Part shown: piece by piece, positions 58,558-64,000 of the stretch | How the letters are laid out: each line of letters starts with the position of its first letter | How positions within the stretch are numbered: the first letter of the stretch is position 1 | Assembly (NCBI GenBank): GCA_963823675.1 | Contig: CAWGMT010000010.1 | Location: 186,001-250,000 of the forward strand | Direction: 5' to 3' | DNA length: 64,000 nucleotides | DNA from: CAWGMT01 sp963823675 | GTDB lineage: Bacteria > Planctomycetota > Planctomycetia > Isosphaerales > Isosphaeraceae | The notes under the pieces: generated by a model | Told to the model about the DNA's origin: nothing | Database searches by the model: none | Seen by the model: only the letters and a program-made list of their open reading frames with translations | Made by a program: the position numbers and the translations under genes

Positions 58558-60101
58558 GCGTTTTGTCAGCGCTGGTCACCCGGCTCGAATGCCTGGGCGA
58601 CCGGTTCAATCCCATCGTCGTGAAGGAGGTGCGCCAGAGCGCTCAAGAGCCGCCAGTTCGTGGGCACTTTTCTGCTTCTGCTTCTGGCGGCGTGGGCCGG
58701 ATCGATCTTCGGCGTGTCCTATCTGGGCGAGTCGATCGACTACGGGTCGTCGGCCGTGACATTCTATGCGGGATTTCTGTTCGCTCTGTCCGCGGCGTCG
58801 CTGGTCATTGTTCCGTTCTCGACGTTCCGCAGCATTATCGAAGAGCGGACCGAGACGACGCTTGAGCTGTTGCAAATCACGGCGCTTTCGCCCTGCAGAT
58901 CGTCCGCGGCAAGACCCTAAGCGCGATGGTGCAGGTGCTGGTTTACTACTGCGCGATCGCTCCCTTCATCGCGTTTACGGCGCTGTTGCCGGGCTTTGAC
59001 GTCGTCCACGTGGCCTTTTCGCTGGTCATGCTTCTCATCACCGCCCTGTGTTTCTCGATGGTTGCCCTGGCAATCGGCGCCCACGCCCGCAACACGACGT
59101 CGCAGGTTTTCTCGTCGCTTTTCGTGATCGCGATGGCCTTCGGGGGAATGATGGCCTTTTTCGGCTTCATGACGGCGGCCGGCGAAGGCATCCGATTCGA
59201 CGAGTCGGATACGTGGTGGGCGCTCGCCCTGCTCGTGTTCCTTGGCCTTTCGACCGCATATATCTGCGAGCAGGGGGCCGTCGCACAGCTCACTTTCGAA
59301 TCTGACAACCGCAGCACGCGCATCCGGTTGGCCGCGGGCGCGCAGTGGCTGCTCTGCTGGATCGGATTGCTGACATTTCTCATCGTGCGCGAGCGCCCGC
59401 CGATGACTTCCGACGCGTCGACCACCATTTTGACGCTGACCGTGACGTACATCACGGTTACGGGGCTGTTGTTCGTCGGCGTCCCCGATTCTTTGTCGCG
59501 GCGCGTCAGCCGCGGCCTGCCCCGCTCGCGCACATTGAGGGTGTTTTGGGCGCCGTTTCTGCCGGGTGGGGCGCACGGCCTGCTCTATGCCCTCATGTCA
59601 CTGGTCGTGCTGGGCTTCTTTGTGACGGTCCTGCTCCCACAGCTTACGCTGACCAGCATCTTGAACGATCGGCAAACCACTCGATACGCGATCGCCCTGG
59701 CCGCCTATTCGCTGATTTATCTCGGAGCGGGCACGCTGCTGGCGCGACTGCTGCGGCGCATGGTGCAAGGCATCTATTCGTTTCAGGTGCTCGCGATTCT
59801 GGTACTGGCGAACCTGCTCTTGATCGTTGGGGCCGAAGTGATCCACTTCCTGTCCCGCGTGCCCGTGCCCACGCCACAGCTCTTCGATGTGGTTAATCCG
59901 CTTGTGACGCTGCGAACGATCGCCGATGCCGATCGCGGCTCCGTCGATGCCATCGCCTGCCTGGTGGTGGTCGCGGGTCTCGCGATGGCGGCGAACGTGA
60001 GCGCACTGTGGCGCGGGCTCTGCGACATTGTGAACGACCCGGTCCGCGCGCAGATCGAAAGCCAGCCGCAACCCGCCGGGATTGTCTATCGACGGGCGTA
60101 A
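58554..60101 (+). CDS. ABC-2 type permease (two compensating frame breaks)
   Basis: 515 residues when frames are joined; the two breaks compensate (total length is divisible by three). The first part reads RLECLGDRFNPIVVKEVRQS; an extra G near 58640 breaks it, and the next frame gives GTFLLLLLAAWAGSIFGVSY through FSTFRSIIEERTETTLELLQ; a missing C near 58893 breaks it again, after which LSAMVQVLVYYCAIAPFIAF runs to 60101. About twelve membrane segments are visible. The family's E-x-R-x-x-x-L region is recognisable at ERTETTLELLQI. Works with the ATPase just upstream as an exporter; substrate unknown. Confidence 0.8.
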
Positions 60102-60264
60102 AACATGGGCCGGATCCTCGGATCCGAGGTTTCCGGTGCTCAGGTCCTGGTCAGGCAAACTCCGCCGACCGAGATTGGGCTCTTGTCGTTGACCGTTTGA
60201 GATCAGTGCAAAGGCCAGGACAGCCGCTGCCCGATGACGCAACACGGCGACGCTTTACGCACGC

Positions 60265-63200
60265 TCAAGACATCGCGTGCCGTGGTTTTGGGTCTTTGAA
60301 ATGCTGTCGGAGCGAGGGGTTATGGCCATATCCCAAGCTCAGGAGCTTGATCGGATGGAGGGTTCGCTTGGTCAAGCCCTGTTCCATCTGAATCCGGCAG
60401 GTGCCGCATTCGGTGGCGCCGATCTCGATGTCGTCGTCGCGGAGCCGTCTCATGAGGCCGCGGCCGGCGCGGATCGAGTTCCAGAAACGGTCGCGCGCCA
60501 GGCCGTAGGTCCCACCCATGCCCGAGCAGCCTCGATCAATGAACTCGACGTCCAGATTCAGAACCCGGCGCAATAGCTCGAAGCCCGGCATGCCCACGTT
60601 GAGGGCCCGCAGATGGCAGGGCTGGTGGTAACCGATCCTGGCGTGAATCGGTTCACGTGCGTGCGGCAACTGGCCACGCTCCTCGAGCCCCAGAAGATAC
60701 TGCCCGAGATCCATCGTGTTGGCCGCGACCAGCTCGGCGTCGAGATCCTCGGTGAGCCGCACGTACTCCTGGCGGAGCATGAGCGCGGCGGTGGGCTCGG
60801 AACAGACGACCGTGTAGCCGTCACGAACCGCGTCGGCCAGGGCGCGCAGATTCGCCAGGGCTTGCTCGCGCGCGTGTTCGATGTCGCCGACGATCAAGGC
60901 AGCCATGCCCGACCCGCGCTGCCGCAAGGGAACATGCACGTTGACCTGGGCTTCCCGCAGGACGGCCACGGCCGCCTCGGCCAGTTCCTGGTCGTAGTAG
61001 TTGGCATAAACGTCCACGAAGTAAGCCACCCGGGGACCGGGCAGTTGCGAGCGGCGGCGGTCGAGGTCCATGCGCTGGGCCCGACGGACAAACGGCGTGC
61101 GGCGCACCCGGGGCAGCACGCGCCGGCGAGATACGCCCACCAGGCTCTCGAGTAGCCGGCGCACCGAGCGCCGTGCCAGGAGGAAATTGGTCACGATCGG
61201 GAACCGGCTTCCCAGCCGCGCCCAGAATTCGAGCCGGGAAAAGATCCAATCGGAGGGCGCCAGGCCGTGGTTTTCCACGTAGGCCGCCTTGGCCTCGAGC
61301 ATCAACCCCGAGACATCAACGCCCGCGGGACACTCGGTCTGACACAACTTGCAGTGCATGCAAAGGTCGGCGGAAGCCTTGAGCTCGTCACTACCCCAGA
61401 GCCGGGGATCGACGACCCCGGCGGCGATCTGGCGAATCAAGTTGGCCTGCGATCGGGGCGAGGCTTCCTCGCGCCTCGAGGCGCGATAGCTCGGGCACAT
61501 CCGCCAGGTCGCTTCGAGCGTTCGGCACGTTCCACAGCCGTTGCAAGCCGAAGCCGTCTCGACAACGCTGAGCTGCGGCCAGCGCAAGGCCGGGGCGAGC
61601 GCCGGGCTCGCCACCACGGTTTCAGGTTCAACTGCCGCGCCGTTCTGACCGTTGCCGATCGCGGCGGCCGCCTCGTGCCCTGGATCGACCGGCACTTCGA
61701 CGCTGCTGGAGGAACCAATCGCACCGACCGGCCCGAGCTCCTGATCCGGCGCGGCTGCCGCGGAGAGATCGCGGCGGAAGTTACGGGTCATCAGATGCGG
61801 ATCGTCGCCGATGACCTTTCCCGGGTTGAACACGTCCCCGGGATCGAAGGCGTCCTTGACCTCGCGGAATATCTGCACCAGATCGCCATACTGTTTTTTC
61901 AGAAACTGGGTTCGAGCCAACCCGCAGCCCTGAGAGCTGGCGATCGTCCCTCCCGCATCGAGAACGATCTCGTAAACCCGGCTTGCCAGCGACTCGATCC
62001 TGTCGCGATCGCCTGCCTCCGACAGATCCAGGAACGGGCGGAAATGAAGCGCGCCTTCTCCGGCATAAGCATCGAGCGTCCAGGTCACGTTCTGTTCCTG
62101 GAGGACGTGACGCACCTTTTTCAGGACGCGGGCCATGCGATCCGGCGGCACGGCGACGTCGTCGAAGATCGCCACCGGTCGCGCTCTTCCCCGCGCGCGT
62201 CTGACCCAGGGCTCGACCAGCCGGCGCAGCCCGCACAAGACCTTGCATTCGCCGCGCTTGTTCGTGGAAAAGGGATGGGAGACCAGGGACCCAGACCGAA
62301 CGGCGACGTCGACTAGCCAGCGCATCTCACCGGCGATTTCCTCGCCGGCGCCGCCTTCATATTCGACAATCAAGATCGCCTCGGCCGCTTCGTGGATCCA
62401 ACCGCGACACGACGCATTGGCTTCACGCGCCAGGCTGAGCGAGCGGCGGTCGTGCAGATCGCATGACGCAGGCCGAACGGCCCGGTCGCAGAGCGTGGGA
62501 ACGAATTCGACGGCCTCGGAAAGATTGACGAAGGGCAGGACGACGACTCCCTCGGCCGCCGGCAATGGTAAGGTCCGCAGCTTGGCCTGCGAGATGATCG
62601 CCAGCGTCCCTTCCGAGCCGGCTACCAAACGCCCCAGATGGACCCCCAGGTCGCTGGCGGCTCGCGCAAGCGCATACCCCGCCCGGCTGCGCAGGCAGCC
62701 GTTCCTGCCCTGGGCCAGCCGCGCGGCATTGCGCCGGTAGAGCGCTTGCAGCTTGCGCACGATGACATCCTTCAGACCAGACGCCTCAGCCTCGAAGTCG
62801 CGCCAGGGCTCGAAGCCCAGCTCCTCGACTTCCCCGCCTGCAAAAACCGCCCGCACCCAGCCGACCCTGTCGCCGATCGAGCCGTGGCGCATCGACCGCG
62901 GCCCGGCCGCGTCGACGGCGATCAGTCCGCCGACGGTCGCGACGTCGGAATTGCGCGGCACCGGCTCCAGCCGGCGCCCCAGGGGGAACAATTCCGCATT
63001 GAGGGCGTCGAGAACGACCCCGGGCTCGACCACGACGTGCTCGGCCCCGATCGCCACCACCTTGCGCAGATGACGGCTCAGGTCGACGACCAGGCCAGGG
63101 CCGAGCGAACCGCCCCCGGTGTCGGTCCCGGCCCCTCGGCAGTGCACCGGTAGCTGATTCTCCGACGCATAGCGGACGACGTGAACCAGGTCTTCTTCAC

Positions 63201-63345
63201 TGCGCGGGACGATCACGCCCAGAGGATCGATCTCGTAGAGGCTGGCGTCGTGCGCGAACGGAGCCCGTTCGAGCGGCTCGAAATAGAGCTCACCCTCGAT
63301 GACTCCTCTCAGATCGTCATAGATTCGAGCACGGCGCTCGTCCAC
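60265..63345 (-). CDS. FAD-linked oxidase fused to Fe-S/CCG domain (D-lactate or D-2-hydroxyglutarate dehydrogenase type)
   Basis: 1,026 residues from a GTG start (63345). The FAD-binding PCMH domain spans about residues 40-220 (VHCRGAGTDTGGGSLGPGLV, RRLEPVPRNSDVATVGGLIA). A flavin-oxidase C-terminal domain follows (ILIVEYEGGAGEEIAGEMRW, WTLDAYAGEGALHFRPFL, SQGCGLARTQFLKKQYGDLV). Two cysteine clusters (SACNGCGTCRTLEATWRMCP and DLCMHCKLCQTECPAGV) bind [4Fe-4S], and CCG domains hold the sites QPCHLRAL and RGCSGMGGTYGL with ATECGTCRIQ. This is the architecture of YdiJ/Dld-II-like enzymes that oxidise D-2-hydroxy acids and pass electrons to quinone. The lactate permease at 37.4 kb is a plausible functional partner. 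Confidence 0.9.
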   Translation of the reverse strand: MDERRARIYDDLRGVIEGELYFEPLERAPFAHDASLYEIDPLGVIVPRSEEDLVHVVRYASENQLPVHCRGAGTDTGGGSLGPGLVVDLSRHLRKVVAIGAEHVVVEPGVVLDALNAELFPLGRRLEPVPRNSDVATVGGLIAVDAAGPRSMRHGSIGDRVGWVRAVFAGGEVEELGFEPWRDFEAEASGLKDVIVRKLQALYRRNAARLAQGRNGCLRSRAGYALARAASDLGVHLGRLVAGSEGTLAIISQAKLRTLPLPAAEGVVVLPFVNLSEAVEFVPTLCDRAVRPASCDLHDRRSLSLAREANASCRGWIHEAAEAILIVEYEGGAGEEIAGEMRWLVDVAVRSGSLVSHPFSTNKRGECKVLCGLRRLVEPWVRRARGRARPVAIFDDVAVPPDRMARVLKKVRHVLQEQNVTWTLDAYAGEGALHFRPFLDLSEAGDRDRIESLASRVYEIVLDAGGTIASSQGCGLARTQFLKKQYGDLVQIFREVKDAFDPGDVFNPGKVIGDDPHLMTRNFRRDLSAAAAPDQELGPVGAIGSSSSVEVPVDPGHEAAAAIGNGQNGAAVEPETVVASPALAPALRWPQLSVVETASACNGCGTCRTLEATWRMCPSYRASRREEASPRSQANLIRQIAAGVVDPRLWGSDELKASADLCMHCKLCQTECPAGVDVSGLMLEAKAAYVENHGLAPSDWIFSRLEFWARLGSRFPIVTNFLLARRSVRRLLESLVGVSRRRVLPRVRRTPFVRRAQRMDLDRRRSQLPGPRVAYFVDVYANYYDQELAEAAVAVLREAQVNVHVPLRQRGSGMAALIVGDIEHAREQALANLRALADAVRDGYTVVCSEPTAALMLRQEYVRLTEDLDAELVAANTMDLGQYLLGLEERGQLPHAREPIHARIGYHQPCHLRALNVGMPGFELLRRVLNLDVEFIDRGCSGMGGTYGLARDRFWNSIRAGRGLMRRLRDDDIEIGATECGTCRIQMEQGLTKRTLHPIKLLSLGYGHNPSLRQHFKDPKPRHAMS

Positions 63346-63442
63346 GGCGGGAGCAATACCTCGATCAAAAGGAAGCTTGAACTGGAGAGCAGGCCCGGCG
63401 GGTCCTCACCAAACGCGACCGGCCAACCGGGTATCCGGCAAC

Positions 63443-64000
63443 TCAAAACCGTCCCTCGCCGGCAGGACCGTCCGGCGTCCCGGTCTGGGCGTAACCGGAC
63501 GCGACCCCCGTTCGATCGGCCGGCCCGCCTTGCTTGCGCAGATGTTCTATGCGCATGCGTTCCTGGCGATAGCGCTCGCCGACCGCCAGATCGAATGGCT
63601 TGAATCGACCGTCGGGATTCGCACCTGATCCCCGCACCTGGCTCAGGCAACGGTAGCAAATCGTGACGTCGCCGACCGTGTGGTACAGCACGTAGTCGAG
63701 GAGTGCCGAAGCCACAAGCACGAGATACGCGGGAATCGGCATTTCATAATACCAGAAAACGGTACTGATCGCGAACCCCACCAGGATCGTGAAAAGTCCC
63801 AGCCCCTGCGGAAAGTCCTTCTGGATGTAAAGGTCGCCGGTCAAGCAGCAGGGGCAGGCCTCCAGGCCCGCCTGCCCGATGGCTTCGGGGCGCAGCGGCC
63901 GGACCGTGCCGCAACGCAGGCATGCCGCCTCGCTCGCGTTTTGAACGCCCTTGACGCGGCCGACGGCCTCGCAGTTCGGGCACGAGAAAGTCAGTTCCAT
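63443..64000 (-). CDS. Zinc-ribbon membrane protein, unknown
   Basis: 185 residues; the ATG occupies the last three bases of the window. Cysteine pairs C-P-N-C (residues 7-10) and CLRC form an N-terminal zinc ribbon, and a second ribbon appears as CPCC and CYRC flanking two membrane helices (LGLFTILVGFAISTVFWYYE; AYLVLVASALLDYVLYHTV). The C-terminus is basic and helical (ERYRQERMRIEHLRKQGGPA). No named family. It is transcribed just ahead of the dehydrogenase (97-bp gap) and may be co-transcribed with it. Confidence 0.7.
   Translation of the reverse strand: MELTFSCPNCEAVGRVKGVQNASEAACLRCGTVRPLRPEAIGQAGLEACPCCLTGDLYIQKDFPQGLGLFTILVGFAISTVFWYYEMPIPAYLVLVASALLDYVLYHTVGDVTICYRCLSQVRGSGANPDGRFKPFDLAVGERYRQERMRIEHLRKQGGPADRTGVASGYAQTGTPDGPAGEGRF

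Noticed and set aside
60117..60130. Perfect palindrome CCTCGGATCCGAGG between convergent genes as a terminator
   Set aside because: The stem is short, has no loop and no T tract; noted only as a coincidence.

Overview
The window looks like chromosome of a high-GC planctomycete, most probably of the Isosphaeraceae/Gemmataceae type. Two very different surface proteins begin with the planctomycete N-terminal signature (E/D)GLESRxLLA. There is a giant beta-helix/Calx-beta protein, a serine/threonine kinase, a WD40 protein, an RNase E/G whose S1 domain is split by a long disordered insert, and many dispersed palindromes of the sort that litter planctomycete intergenic DNA. The genus is inference; no rRNA or tRNA gene was found.

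Layout. 1-6.0 kb (minus strand): a tightly overlapping cluster of a sigma-54-type activator, a membrane-anchored FkbM methyltransferase and three multispan membrane proteins, two of them GT87/DUF2029-like. It probably makes or decorates a surface glycan or glycolipid. 6.0-7.0 kb: non-coding, with palindromic repeats. 7.0-12.3 kb: a TPR lipoprotein (TadD-like), a secreted OmpA-like protein, a secretin (CpaC/RcpA-like) and a small secreted protein, so part of a Tad/type II-type secretion or pilus system. 12.5-24.6 kb: two divergent exported proteins, a seven-bladed Vgb-like propeller and a ~3,345-residue protein built of three ~1,000-residue repeats. 24.85-26.55 kb: a tandem array of 148-bp units with imperfect terminal inverted repeats; one unit carries a complete GxxExxY (PDDEXK_3) gene and the others look like internally deleted copies of it. 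26.6-37 kb: an exported protein of unknown role, a WD40/coiled-coil pair, a CpaF/TadA ATPase coupled to a Ser/Thr kinase, a helix-hairpin-helix protein, a membrane protein and a GlmU-like nucleotidyltransferase.

37.4-48.3 kb: lactate permease; the PTS-Ntr group hpf-ptsN-ptsH-ptsI; a DUF2344 protein; RNase E/G; hemB. 48.3-53.9 kb: accessory DNA with an IS91-like transposase (amber-interrupted) and a tyrosine recombinase, fragments of two other recombinases, a 60-bp stem-loop and a broken ADP-ribosyltransferase-like gene. 53.9-64 kb: a di-haem oxidoreductase, a three-gene ABC export cluster, a large FAD/Fe-S dehydrogenase and a zinc-ribbon membrane protein.

A caution for every user of this annotation: about fifteen otherwise well conserved genes, including hemB and RNase E/G, contain single-base frame breaks or in-frame stops, with roughly ten in 760 bp of the secretin gene. 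Frames on both sides retain good family motifs. Base-level assembly error is the simplest explanation for most of them, although the breaks at 48.9-53.2 kb sit in a mobile-element graveyard and may be real decay. Coordinates of such genes span the whole reconstructed reading frame.
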